The notes beneath the pieces were generated by a model. That model did no database searches and had not been told where the DNA came from. It was given only the letters and a program-made list of their open reading frames with translations. Made by a program: the position numbers and the translations under genes. A stretch of 64,000 nt of DNA from Thioclava sp. GXIMD2076. GTDB taxonomy: Bacteria; Pseudomonadota; Alphaproteobacteria; Rhodobacterales; Rhodobacteraceae. The stretch is from assembly GCF_037949795.1 (NCBI RefSeq), contig NZ_CP149933.1:626001-690000 (forward strand). Reading direction: 5' to 3'. Of this stretch, positions 17,645 to 25,837 are shown piece by piece (within the stretch, counting starts at the first letter, position 1; each line of letters begins with the position of its first letter).

Positions 17645-18700
17645 TTAATGCTGGGTCACGGGGGAATATTTCATCTCGGCCACGGCCATGCGGCCATTGT
17701 CGACGATGGTCTGACCATCGAGCTTCAGCGTGGCACGGCGCAGCGGGATATCCAGATGGCAGGCGGTATCATTATTGCCGCCAAGCTCGGTATTGGGGCC
17801 AAGCGAGAACAGCACATTGCCATAGTAACTGAGCGAATTGACCCCGATCTCGGTCGTGCGGGTCGCGGAAATCAGGTTGTTATACCATTTGGCAGACCCC
17901 AGCAGCCCCCAGCCGATATGGCTGATCGCATAGGCGCGCGGGTCGTCGAAACTGTCCATGAAATCCGACATCAGGGCGGCGTCCATGCCCTCGCCATCAA
18001 TCTTCGTGACATAGCCATCCTTGATGGTCAACTCGATCTCGCGCTCGACATGGCGGTTCTTGAAGGCCACGATCACATCGCCGGGCATGATGACAACTCG
18101 GCCATTAACGCGACCATCGATCCCCTGGCTCAGCACCTGCCCCGTGCCCATATGGTCCCAGCGGCCGGGCGTGTCGGTATAGCCATATTGCGTCATCACC
18201 CGATACTGGCCCAGATCATAGGTGACATCGGTGCCGTACTCCGAGGTGATATGCATCTGGCGGGCCTGCCCCAGTAGTTTTTCGCCATATTCCACACGGG
18301 CGCGCAGCGCGGGGGACGGGAAGTTGTTGACCAGCACATCGAAAGGCTCATGTACGAACAGCATTCGCGTGCCCGAGGCGCAGATCTCGTTCTGCTCATG
18401 GCTGAACAGCATCCCCATCAGATCGATCACCAGATCAGCCTGTTTGAGCGCCTCGATCACGGGGCGGTTTCCGGCGATCGCCGTGCGCCCCACCGTTAGC
18501 CGCATCTCGCGGTAATCACGGCCCGCGACGTTGATCTGAAACGCGCTCGCGCCCAGTTCTTTCGCGGCCAGCAGGAAGGCCGTCGCGTAATCGGCGCGGA
18601 TATCGGCCTCGGAAAGAACGATGACGGTTTCTTCGGGCGTCACCTTGCACAGCTCCAGCTGCGCGGTAAACAGCTTCACCATTTCAAGTTGGGTTGGCAT
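17645..18700 (-). CDS. NicX-like 2,5-dihydroxypyridine 5,6-dioxygenase family protein
   Basis: A 351-residue protein with the architecture of NicX, the Fe(II) ring-opening dioxygenase related to M29 aminopeptidases and often misnamed leucyl aminopeptidase. Recalled NicX landmarks are present: YGYTDTPGRWDHMGTG (172-187), ISHIGWGL (259-266) and LGPNTELGG...CHLDIPL (300-320). His261, His315 and Asp317 correspond to the reported iron ligands of Pseudomonas putida NicX. The reaction would turn 2,5-dihydroxypyridine, or a close analogue, into N-formylmaleamate. It is the first gene of a minus-strand unit with the NicF-like and RibF-like genes, behind an operator at 18771. Confidence 0.85.
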   Translation of the reverse strand: MPTQLEMVKLFTAQLELCKVTPEETVIVLSEADIRADYATAFLLAAKELGASAFQINVAGRDYREMRLTVGRTAIAGNRPVIEALKQADLVIDLMGMLFSHEQNEICASGTRMLFVHEPFDVLVNNFPSPALRARVEYGEKLLGQARQMHITSEYGTDVTYDLGQYRVMTQYGYTDTPGRWDHMGTGQVLSQGIDGRVNGRVVIMPGDVIVAFKNRHVEREIELTIKDGYVTKIDGEGMDAALMSDFMDSFDDPRAYAISHIGWGLLGSAKWYNNLISATRTTEIGVNSLSYYGNVLFSLGPNTELGGNNDTACHLDIPLRRATLKLDGQTIVDNGRMAVAEMKYSPVTQH

Positions 18701-18770
18701 ACTTCAGGTCCTGCATCTATCAAGCTTGCGCCATGATTGAGAGCCTGCCCCCGCCATGTCAAACCACGAA

Positions 18771-18791
18771 ATCAACCATATTTTGGTTGAA
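18771..18791. promoter_or_regulatory. operator before the NicX-NicF-RibF unit
   Basis: ATCAACCA (18771-18778), 5 nt, TGGTTGAA (18784-18791): a tight version of the island operator, about 70 nt upstream of the NicX-like start codon, in the 292-nt divergent region shared with the flavin reductase. Confidence 0.8.
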
Positions 18792-18907
18792 TGTGAATTG
18801 GGCAAAGATACTCCGGTCAAGCAGGGAATCCTGCATTTAAAATAGGCAAAAAGACTCATTTTTAAGATAAAAAGCATCCTATAGGTCAAAGGATGCGCAA
18901 CCAATGA

Positions 18908-18920
18908 ATCAACCAAAATT
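18908..18920. promoter_or_regulatory. operator half-site before the flavin reductase
   Basis: ATCAACCAAAATT is a single, well-matched half-site 73 nt before the flavin-reductase start. No opposing arm is visible within 40 nt, so it is weaker evidence than the four paired sites. Confidence 0.5.
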
Positions 18921-18992
18921 GAAATTTGTTATGACGATAGCCGCGCTCAAGGGTGGCTTCAAACCATGCCACATCTTAAGAGGCCCGCTGAA

Positions 18993-19559
18993 ATGTCGAC
19001 CACTTCCCAGTTGCGCACCGAAACGACAGAACCGCTGGGCACAGCCACGCCACCGCGCTTCCTTCCCGATCAAGCCCAATTCCGCGCGGCCATGCGAAGG
19101 CCCGTCTCGACGGTTGCCATTGTGACCGCTGGCGCACGGGGCGAACGGGCGGGCGTGACGATTACGGCCGCCTGTTCTTTGTCGGATAGCCCACCTTCTG
19201 TCCTGATCTGCATCCACCGCGACTCTGCAGCGCTTGAGACGATCCGTAAATCTGGCCATTTCGCGCTGAATTTCCTGTCTGCAAAGCAGACAGAACTGGC
19301 CAATCTCTTTGCGGGCCGTTCGGCTTTGCGAGGCGATGCCCGTTTCAGCGATGAAGACTGGGAGCTTTTGGAAAGCGGCGCACCGGTAGCAAAAAACGCC
19401 CTGACGGTTTTCGATTGCATCTTGGCCGAAGAACTTCCCTCCCCGACCCATGCCATCCTGATCGGCAGGGTCGCAGGTATCAGTGCATCTTCGGAAGATC
19501 CCGCACTGCTTTATAGCAATGGCAGCTACCAAGCCCTCGTACAGGAACCCGCAGAATAA
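18993..19559 (+). CDS. flavin reductase-like protein (HpaC type)
   Basis: A 188-residue protein of the flavin reductase-like domain family. It contains the AGVTITAACSLSDSPPSVLICIHRDS segment that packs on the flavin, then SGHFALNFLS and LYSNGSYQAL near the C-terminus. It would pass reduced FAD/FMN to the HpaB-type oxygenase at 13828. The start at 18993 has AAGAGG 9 nt upstream; an ATG at 18966 would add nine residues. It is the right-most gene of the island and is transcribed away from the NicX unit. Confidence 0.87.
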   Translation: MSTTSQLRTETTEPLGTATPPRFLPDQAQFRAAMRRPVSTVAIVTAGARGERAGVTITAACSLSDSPPSVLICIHRDSAALETIRKSGHFALNFLSAKQTELANLFAGRSALRGDARFSDEDWELLESGAPVAKNALTVFDCILAEELPSPTHAILIGRVAGISASSEDPALLYSNGSYQALVQEPAE

Positions 19560-19562
19560 TCT

Positions 19563-19596
19563 CTTTCGCGGCGCAGTCGCCGCTACGCCGCGAAAG
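19563..19596 (+). terminator. hairpin after the flavin reductase
   Basis: Perfect 11-bp stem CTTTCGCGGCG / CGCCGCGAAAG with a 12-nt loop, 4 nt after the stop codon. There is no U-run, so it may stabilise the 3' end more than terminate. Confidence 0.55.
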
Positions 19597-19609
19597 CCTC
19601 GACTGGCAT

Positions 19610-19818
19610 GTCAATGGGCCTTGATGATGCAATCGCCGCCTAGGCCATCTCTGTGCCAAGCTGCGTCTGCAACAATCCACAAAGGGAGCGGTCATGTCAG
19701 AAATTATTACATTAGGACTGGATCCGGCGAAGAATGTGTTTCAGGTCCACGGCTCCTACTGCAAGGGTCGCGCAATCGTGCGCAAGAAACTCAAAAAGAT
19801 GCAGGTGCTTACTTTTTG
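19610..19818 (+). mobile_element. 5' fragment of an IS110-family element
   Basis: After a leader (GGGCCTTGATGATGCAATCG and an AAAGGGAGCGGTC site) an ATG at 19694 opens MSEIITLGLDPAKNVFQVHG, the DEDD transposase N-terminus of IS110 elements (Asp in the GLDPAK motif). Homology ends after about 40 residues at KKMQVLTF, where the IS6-type piece begins. The leader has a partner at 61950-62040. Confidence 0.75.
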
Positions 19819-20032
19819 GCAACTTGTCACCCTGTTTGGTGGCGATGCAGGCGTTATCACGTTAATCGGGTCGCGATTGCCTCCTCGCTGTTTGCTACGG
19901 AGGTCACGGCGATGCAGACAGCTTCCATCAGCTACAAGCGGCACCGGTTCCCGCCTTCGATCATTGCCCACGCGGTCTGGCTCTACGTTTTGTTCAATCT
20001 AAGGCCGAGAAGATGATGTTCGAACGTGACAT
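19819..20032 (+). pseudogene. N-terminal fragment of an IS6-family transposase
   Basis: An ATG at 19911 reads MQTASISYKRHRFPPSIIAH then AVWLYVLFNL, the highly conserved start of IS6-family transposases. The frame then breaks and the family sequence resumes one frame over as KAEKMMFERDIG before IS-A copy 2 cuts it at 20033. The upstream 90 nt probably include the IS6 end. Confidence 0.75.
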
Positions 20033-21136
20033 TGGTCTTGCCCCGCTGAAGTGGTCCATCTTTTGGGATAGTTTATCCCGTATTATGGAGGACGACTTAG
20101 ATGGCAAGCCTATGCGAGAAGCCGGAAGTTATTGTCATGAAGCTGCGTCAGGTTGAGGCCTGTGCCAGGGCCAAGGCGCGAAGCTGGCGGATGCGGTGCG
20201 TCAGATTGGTGTGACCCGAACCGGACATATTACCGTTGGCGACGTGAGAATGGCGGGATGAACCACGATCAGCTCAAGCGACTGAAGGAACTCGAGAAAG
20301 AGAATACGCGGCTCAGGCGCGCCGTGTCGGATCTGACACTCGACAAGCTGATCCTGACGGAAGCCGCAAAGATGAGGGGCGTGTAGCAAACCCTCCAGTG
20401 GAGGGTTTGTAGCCCCGAACGCGAAGGCCTTCTAAGCCCTTCGCGCCGCCGCCAATGCATTGACCACGTTCGGCAGGAACTGGGTGTTTCCGAACGCCGC
20501 GCCTGCCGGGCGCTTGGGCAGCACCGGTCGACCCAACGCACGCCCCCGCTCGGTCGTCAGGACGAAGCCCTGCTGACCGCTGACATCACCGAACCGGCAC
20601 GGCGATACGGACGGTATGGCTATCGCCAGATCACTGGCTTTCTGCACCAGGCGGGATGGTGTGTGAACCACAAGCGGGTCGAGCGGATTTGGCGGCGCGA
20701 GGGGCTTAAAGTGCCGCAAAAGCAGAAGAAACGTGGACGGCTTTGGCTGGCGGATGGCTCTTGCGTCCGGCTGCGGGCGGAGCGTCCGAGTTCATTCGGT
20801 CCGATAATGGCCCTGAATTCATTGCCACCAAGCTGCGCAACTGGATCGAGGCGGTGGGGGCTAAAACGGCCTATATCGAGCCAGGATCGCCCTGGGAGAA
20901 TGGGTATGTGGAGAGCTTCAATGCTAGGCTTCGCGACGAATTGCTTGATGGGGAGGTGTTTTATTCGCTTAAAGAAGCCCAGATCCTGATCGAACGCTGG
21001 CGCCAGCATTACAACACGCTGCGCCCGCATAGCTCTTTGGGATATCGCCCACCAGCACCAGAAAGCATCGTGCCAGTAGACCAAAGGCCCACGATGCACT
21101 AACTTTCAAACCGGACCACTCAAGTGGGGCAGACCA
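20033..21136 (+). mobile_element. IS-A copy 2, internally deleted
   Basis: Same terminal repeats as copy 1 (left TGGTCTTGCCCCGCTGAAG). orfA is partly deleted around 20130-20230. orfB lacks roughly 200 nt at about 20788, where AGCGTCCGA joins GTTCATTCGG, probably through short homology. The C-terminal half of orfB (DNGPEF to SSLGYRPPAPES, 20789-21102) is open here and lacks the tail frameshift found in copies 1 and 3, so this copy is the less damaged version of that region. Confidence 0.85.
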
Positions 21137-21138
21137 AG

Positions 21139-21352
21139 GTGTCCATGCAAGTAACGAGGCGGGGTCAATGCCGCCCACATCCGCCAAGCTCAGGATTGCT
21201 TCGTGGGACCCATGATGAATGGCCTTCAAATCCATGCCAAGGTCGCGGCATAAAGCGTGCGGATCAACGGCGTTCCGATCGGCCAGACGCGAAAGATAAC
21301 TATAGGCAGGCTCTCGCTCACCCAAAACAGTGGTGATCGGTAATGCGGGCAT
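21139..21352 (-). pseudogene. truncated TniQ-family transposition gene
   Basis: From the ATG at 21352 the minus strand reads MPALPITTVLGEREPAYSYL, SRLADRNAVDPHALCRDLGM, then GGIDPASLLAWTP: the N-terminal TniQ domain, where the first residues contact partner transposition proteins. After about 72 codons it is cut by the right end of IS-A copy 2. It hints that a Tn7/Tn5053- or CAST-like transposon once stood here, but no TnsA/B/C or Cas gene is in the window. Confidence 0.7.
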
Positions 21353-21557
21353 GATCTTCCCCGGACATGCTTATGGTTCACGTAGTAGGTACTCTAGTTG
21401 AAGGCGTTCATACCCAGCATCGGTGTGTTCGTGTCGCCGCTAAAGGCTCGCGACGAAACCTGCCGACGACAGGAAGGGCGTATTTTGTTGAAAAACTTGC
21501 GCTTGATTGTAGGACCGTCGGCTGCTTCAATTCCCGCAACGGGTGGGAGGATCGGCG

Positions 21558-22251
21558 ATGAAGGGACCGCGGCAGGAGGCGCAAGCAGCGCTATTCTACG
21601 AGTTCTCGCTTGAGGATCATGTCCCGCAGAACCATCTGCTGCGCTCCATTGACCGGTTCGTGGACCTCTCCGGTATCCGTGCCTACCTCGCTGATTTCTA
21701 CAGCCACACCGGGCGGCCATCTGTCGACCCTGAACTCCTCATCCGCATGCTGCTGGTGGGCTATTGCTTCGGCATCCGTTCAGAACGGCGGCTCTGCGAA
21801 GAGGTGCATCTGAACCTGGCATATCGGTGGTTTTGCCGCTTGGACCTCAGCGACCGCGTCCCGGATCACTCGACGTTTTCCAAGAACCGGCATGGACGGT
21901 TCCGCGACAGCGAATTGCTGCGACACCTGTTCGAGACCACGGTGGCCCGCTGTATCGAAGAGGGCCTGGTTAGCGGACAGCGCATGGCGGTGGATGCGAG
22001 CCTCATCGAGGCCGATGCCAACAAACAGAACTCGACGCCGAAGGAGGAGTGGGACGCCCGGGCGATTGATCCCGCCGACGCGCCAAGAGCCGTTCGCGAG
22101 TATCTGGACACCTTGGATGAGGCCGAATTTGGTGCCGCCAGCGAGGTTCAGCCAAAGTTCACGTCCCATTCCGACCCGGCCAGCCAATGGACTGCGGCCC
22201 GTAAGGGACCGACATTCTTCAGCTATTCCGACAATTGCCTGATCGACACCT
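21558..22251 (+). pseudogene. IS1182-family transposase, 3' truncated
   Basis: MKGPRQEAQAALFYEFSLED and the following IRSERRLCEEVHLNLAYRWF and VPDHSTFSKNRHGRF are typical of IS1182/ISL-type DDE transposases. A GGGAGG site precedes the ATG. After FFSYSDNCLIDT the frame runs into the end of IS-A copy 3 at 22252. The C-terminal half, including the last DDE residue, is missing and is not found on the other side at 23578. Confidence 0.85.
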
Positions 22252-23577
22252 TGGTCTGCCCCACTTGAGTGGTCCGGTTTGAAAGTTAGTGCATCGTGGG
22301 CCTTTGGTCTACTGGCACGATGCTTTCTGGTGCTGGTGGGCGATATCCCAAAGAGCTATGCGGGCGCAGCGTGTTGTAATGCTGGCGCCAGCGTTCGATC
22401 AGGATCTGGGCTTCTCTTGAGCCGAATAAAACACCTCCCCATCCAGTAATTCGTCACGAAGCCTGGCATTGAAGCTCTCCACGTAGCCGTTCTCCCAGGG
22501 TGACCCCGGTTCGATATAGGCCGTTTTAGTCCCGACCGCGTCGATCCAGTTGCGCAGCTTGGTCGCGATGAATTCGGGGCCGTTATCGGACCGTGTGAAC
22601 TCGGGCGGACCGCGAAGGATGAACAGATCGGTCAGCGCGTCGATGACGTCGACCGAGTTGAGCTTGCTTTTGGCACGTATCACAAGCACCGTCCCTAGGT
22701 GAATTCATCGACAATGTTGAGTATGCGGTAGGCTCGCCCGTCCGCGGTCTTGTCTTGGACGAAATCATAGGACCAGACATGGTTCGGACGCTCCGCCCGC
22801 AGCCGGACGCAAGAGCCATCCGCCAGCCAAAGCCGTCCACGTTTCTTCTGCTTTTGCGGCACTTTAAGCCCCTCGCGCCGCCAAATCCGCTCGACCCGCT
22901 TGTGGTTCACACACCATCCCGCCTGGTGCAGAAAGCCAGTGATCTGGCGATAGCCATACCGTCCGTATCGCCGTGCCGGTTCGGTGATGTCAGCGGTCAG
23001 CAGGGCTTCGTCCTGACGACCGAGCGGGATCTTGCGTTGGGTCGACCGGTGCTGCCCAAGCGCCCGGCAGGCGCGGCGTTCGGAAACACCCAGTTCCTGC
23101 CGAACGTGGTCAATGCATTGGCGGCGGCGGCCGAAGGGCTTAGAAGGCCTTCGCGTTCGGGGCTACAAACCCTCCACTGGAGGGTTTGCTACACGCCCCT
23201 CATCTTTGCGGCTTCCGTCAGGATCAGCTTGTTGAGTGTCAGCTCCGACACGGCGCGCCTGAGCCGCGTATTCTCTTTCTCGAGTTCCTTCAGTCGCTTG
23301 AGCTGATCGCGGTCCATCCCGCCAAACTCACGCCGCCAGCGGTAGTAGGTTTGTTGGTTCGGCATGGCCCTCGAACCAGTGGCGGGCACATGCCTCACCG
23401 CCAATCTGGCGAACCGCATCTGCCAGTTTCGCGCCTTGACCTTGGCACAGACCTCAACCTGACGCAGCTTCATTACAATATCTTCCGGCTTCTCGCGTTT
23501 GCCTGCCATCTAAGTAGTCCTCCATCATACGGGATAAACTATCCCAAAAGATGGACCACTTCAGTGCGGCAAGACCA
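22252..23577 (-). mobile_element. IS-A copy 3, inverted and degenerate
   Basis: Near-identical in layout to copy 1 but on the opposite strand: orfA at 23509-23189 and orfB broken by a TAG at 22695-22697 (after NIVDEFT) and by the same tail frameshift (VFYSAQEKPRS, ending 22399). It sits inside the IS1182 gene. With copy 1 it makes a 1.3-kb inverted repeat that brackets 3885-22251. Confidence 0.88.
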
Positions 23578-23808
23578 GTGGCCGAAGTGCAGGTCGGCCG
23601 AATACCAGTTGGCCATACCTATGCCCTCCATGTTCGTCAGACCTCAGTTTAGGGACGACATCATGCGGGCGCAAATGTCTGTCAGTTCAGAGGAATTGCG
23701 TACGGCGAAGCCGTTAGAATGTCAGCAGATGCCAGTCTTGCCCGGACAAGATGCCAAGTAGAACCGAATAGGCTCCAATCTTCGGCGAAAGTCACATTTT
23801 TACAGACA

Positions 23809-23883
23809 TGGCTGGGGCGGTAGGATTCGAACCTACGGTGCGCGGTACCAAAAACCGGTGCCTTACCACTTGGCTACGCCCCA
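23809..23883 (-). tRNA. tRNA-Gln (UUG)
   Basis: The minus strand folds as a full tRNA: acceptor TGGGGCG pairing with CGCCCCA, encoded CCA end (23811-23809), D-arm AGCCAAGTGGTAAGG, anticodon loop TTTTGGT with TTG at the centre, and T-arm GTAGGTTCGAATCCTAC. The anticodon stem has one apparent C-C mismatch at its outer end. UUG is the main glutamine decoder in this group, so its presence here argues for a chromosome-like replicon. Confidence 0.93.
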
Positions 23884-23986
23884 ACTCTGTCTGTGGGCGG
23901 GTATTTAGCTAAGGCGTCGGGCAGGCGCAAGGGGAAAAATCAAAAAAGATTTGTCGCCGCCCGAACTTTCGTGCAGGGAACATCCC

Positions 23987-25174
23987 ATGATGAGATTTGA
24001 CGCAATAATCATTGGCGCTGGCGCCGCAGGCCTGATGGCCGCAATCGAAACCGGACGCAGCGGAAGGTCGGTCTGTCTGATCGATCACACTGCACGACCT
24101 GGCGAAAAAATACGGATCTCCGGCGGAGGCCGGTGCAACTTCACGAATCGCGAGCTCGATCACCTGACAGCCCGCGACCGATTCCTCTCGCAAAACCCGC
24201 GCTTTGCGCTCTCTGCACTTTCGCGCTACAGCCCGCAGGACTTTATCAATCGCCTCGACCGCGCGGGCATCGCATGGCACGAGAAACACAAGGGACAGCT
24301 CTTCTGCGACGGAAAAGCCTCGCAGATCGTCGATATGCTATGTCGCGACCTGCGCGAGGCTGGTGGGACCCTCATGCTCGAGACGACCGTCGATGCCGTC
24401 ACCCGCGAGGGCACAGACTTCCACCTCGCCACCTCGCAAGGCCCCCTCACCACCCCCAAACTCGTCATCGCGACCGGCGGCAAATCGATCCCCAAAATGG
24501 GCGCCACCGGTTTCGGCTACAAGATCGCCGAACAGTTCGGCCTGTCGCTCACCGACACCCGCCCTGCCCTGGTGCCCCTCACCTTTGCAGAACAGGAACT
24601 GGTGAAAACCAAACCGCTCGCAGGGACCGCAACCCCCGTCTCCATCCAGCACAACAAAACCCGTTTCGAGGAAGATCTTCTCTTCACCCATCGCGGCCTC
24701 TCGGGCCCCGCCATCCTGCAGATCTCAAGCTACTGGCGCGACGGCGACCCGCTTACCCTCGACCTACTGCCCGGTCAGGACATCGCCATCCTTCTGGCGG
24801 AGCAACGGCAGGAAAAAGGGCGCATGGCGCTGCATAACGCGCTGGCCCGATGGCTCCCCGATAAGATCGCCGCGCTGGCGGTGGCCGAGTCGGGCCTCAC
24901 GGGCCGTCTGGCCGACCAGAACAACGCCAAGCTCGACCACCTCGCCACCTATGTCCATAAATGGCAGATCAAGCCGGTGGGCTCCGAGGGCTACCGCACC
25001 GCCGAGGTCACGCTGGGCGGCGTCTCCACCAAGGAGCTCGATGCCAAGACCCTCGAGGCAAAATCCCAGCCCGGCCTCTTCTTCATCGGCGAGGTCGTCG
25101 ATGTAACGGGCTGGCTCGGCGGCTATAACTTCCAATGGGCCTGGGCCTCGGGCTTTGCCGCAGGCCGCGCCTGA
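23987..25174 (+). CDS. HI0933/YhiN-type FAD-dependent oxidoreductase
   Basis: A 395-residue flavoprotein of the BaiN/HI0933 family. It has the Rossmann motif IIGAGAAGLMAA near residue 8, the family-specific RISGGGRCNFTN near 47, VIATGGKSIPKMGATGFGY near 161 and the C-terminal GEVVDVTGWLGGYNFQWAWASG. The physiological substrate is unclear in most bacteria. The ATG at 23987 with AGGGA 8 nt upstream is preferred over the 23951 start. It points away from the tRNA and has no operon partners. Confidence 0.88.
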   Translation: MMRFDAIIIGAGAAGLMAAIETGRSGRSVCLIDHTARPGEKIRISGGGRCNFTNRELDHLTARDRFLSQNPRFALSALSRYSPQDFINRLDRAGIAWHEKHKGQLFCDGKASQIVDMLCRDLREAGGTLMLETTVDAVTREGTDFHLATSQGPLTTPKLVIATGGKSIPKMGATGFGYKIAEQFGLSLTDTRPALVPLTFAEQELVKTKPLAGTATPVSIQHNKTRFEEDLLFTHRGLSGPAILQISSYWRDGDPLTLDLLPGQDIAILLAEQRQEKGRMALHNALARWLPDKIAALAVAESGLTGRLADQNNAKLDHLATYVHKWQIKPVGSEGYRTAEVTLGGVSTKELDAKTLEAKSQPGLFFIGEVVDVTGWLGGYNFQWAWASGFAAGRA

Positions 25175-25189
25175 CCCGTTCCATGCGTA

Positions 25190-25270
25190 GGAAGGCCGCC
25201 CGCGACGGCGGCTTTCCGGATCCGTCCCCGGACAGACCTGCGGGCACCGTATCCTGCATACGGTGCCCGC
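25190..25270. terminator. two hairpins between convergent genes
   Basis: The first hairpin (GGAAGGCCGCC / GGCGGCTTTCC, about 25190-25217) follows the oxidoreductase stop. The second is a perfect 13-bp stem GCGGGCACCGTAT / ATACGGTGCCCGC at 25240-25270, next to the cupin stop. Neither has a U-run. They probably end the two converging transcripts. Confidence 0.5.
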
Positions 25271-25273
25271 AGA

Positions 25274-25633
25274 TCAGGCCTGTTTGTAATCATACATGTA
25301 GATTTTGCGCAGAGGTTCCAGCACCTCCCAACGTCCGCGCCAGCCGAGCGGCATCATCAGCGCATCGCCCGGTCCGTATTCGGTGGTGCTGCCATCAGGC
25401 TGTATCACCTTCAACCGCCCCTGCAGGAAATGGCAAAACTCCGATCCGCCCTCCATCTCCAGATCGAACAGGCCTGCCGTGCACGCCCAGAGCCCCAGCT
25501 CGACACGACCATCCGCACTCGTCCAGAGAGACTTGGAGGCTTCGCTCAGCCCTTCGGTCAGAGCCCCATCGAGCGGGGTAAACGCGCCGAGATCAGTGGT
25601 CAGCGCATCGGGAAAACGTTGGAAATCGATCAT
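25274..25633 (-). CDS. cupin-domain protein (EutQ/DUF861-like)
   Basis: A 119-residue single-domain cupin. The C-terminal half gives the barrel motifs GGSEFCHFLQGRLKVIQPDG and YGPGDALMMPLGWRGRWEV, typical of the cupin_3 group. Starting at the ATG at 25633 (MIDFQRFPDAL) drops an unlikely basic N-terminal extension. The metal-ligand pattern is thin (one His), so an enzymatic role is doubtful; such proteins are often paired with amine-catabolic genes. Confidence 0.75.
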   Translation of the reverse strand: MIDFQRFPDALTTDLGAFTPLDGALTEGLSEASKSLWTSADGRVELGLWACTAGLFDLEMEGGSEFCHFLQGRLKVIQPDGSTTEYGPGDALMMPLGWRGRWEVLEPLRKIYMYDYKQA

Positions 25634-25837
25634 CGAGAGTGTCCTGAAAGCAGAAAAGATAGCGCAGTTTCGATGAGCGCGTGCGCCAGCGCAAGTACGA
25701 TCTGACGGATCAGTCCGCCTCACGCCACCAAGATATATGCCCATGAAATAACCGCAAAAGACCGGTACATAAGCTGTTCGAAAACCCTATAGTCCGGATG
25801 ACCTGCCAGCCCGAAACTTCTGCACCTACCGGAGCCC

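Noticed and set aside
17645..18700. Calling the NicX-like gene a leucyl aminopeptidase (M29)
   Set aside because: The GRWDH, SHIGWG and CHLDIPL blocks match NicX-type dioxygenases, and the gene context is catabolic.
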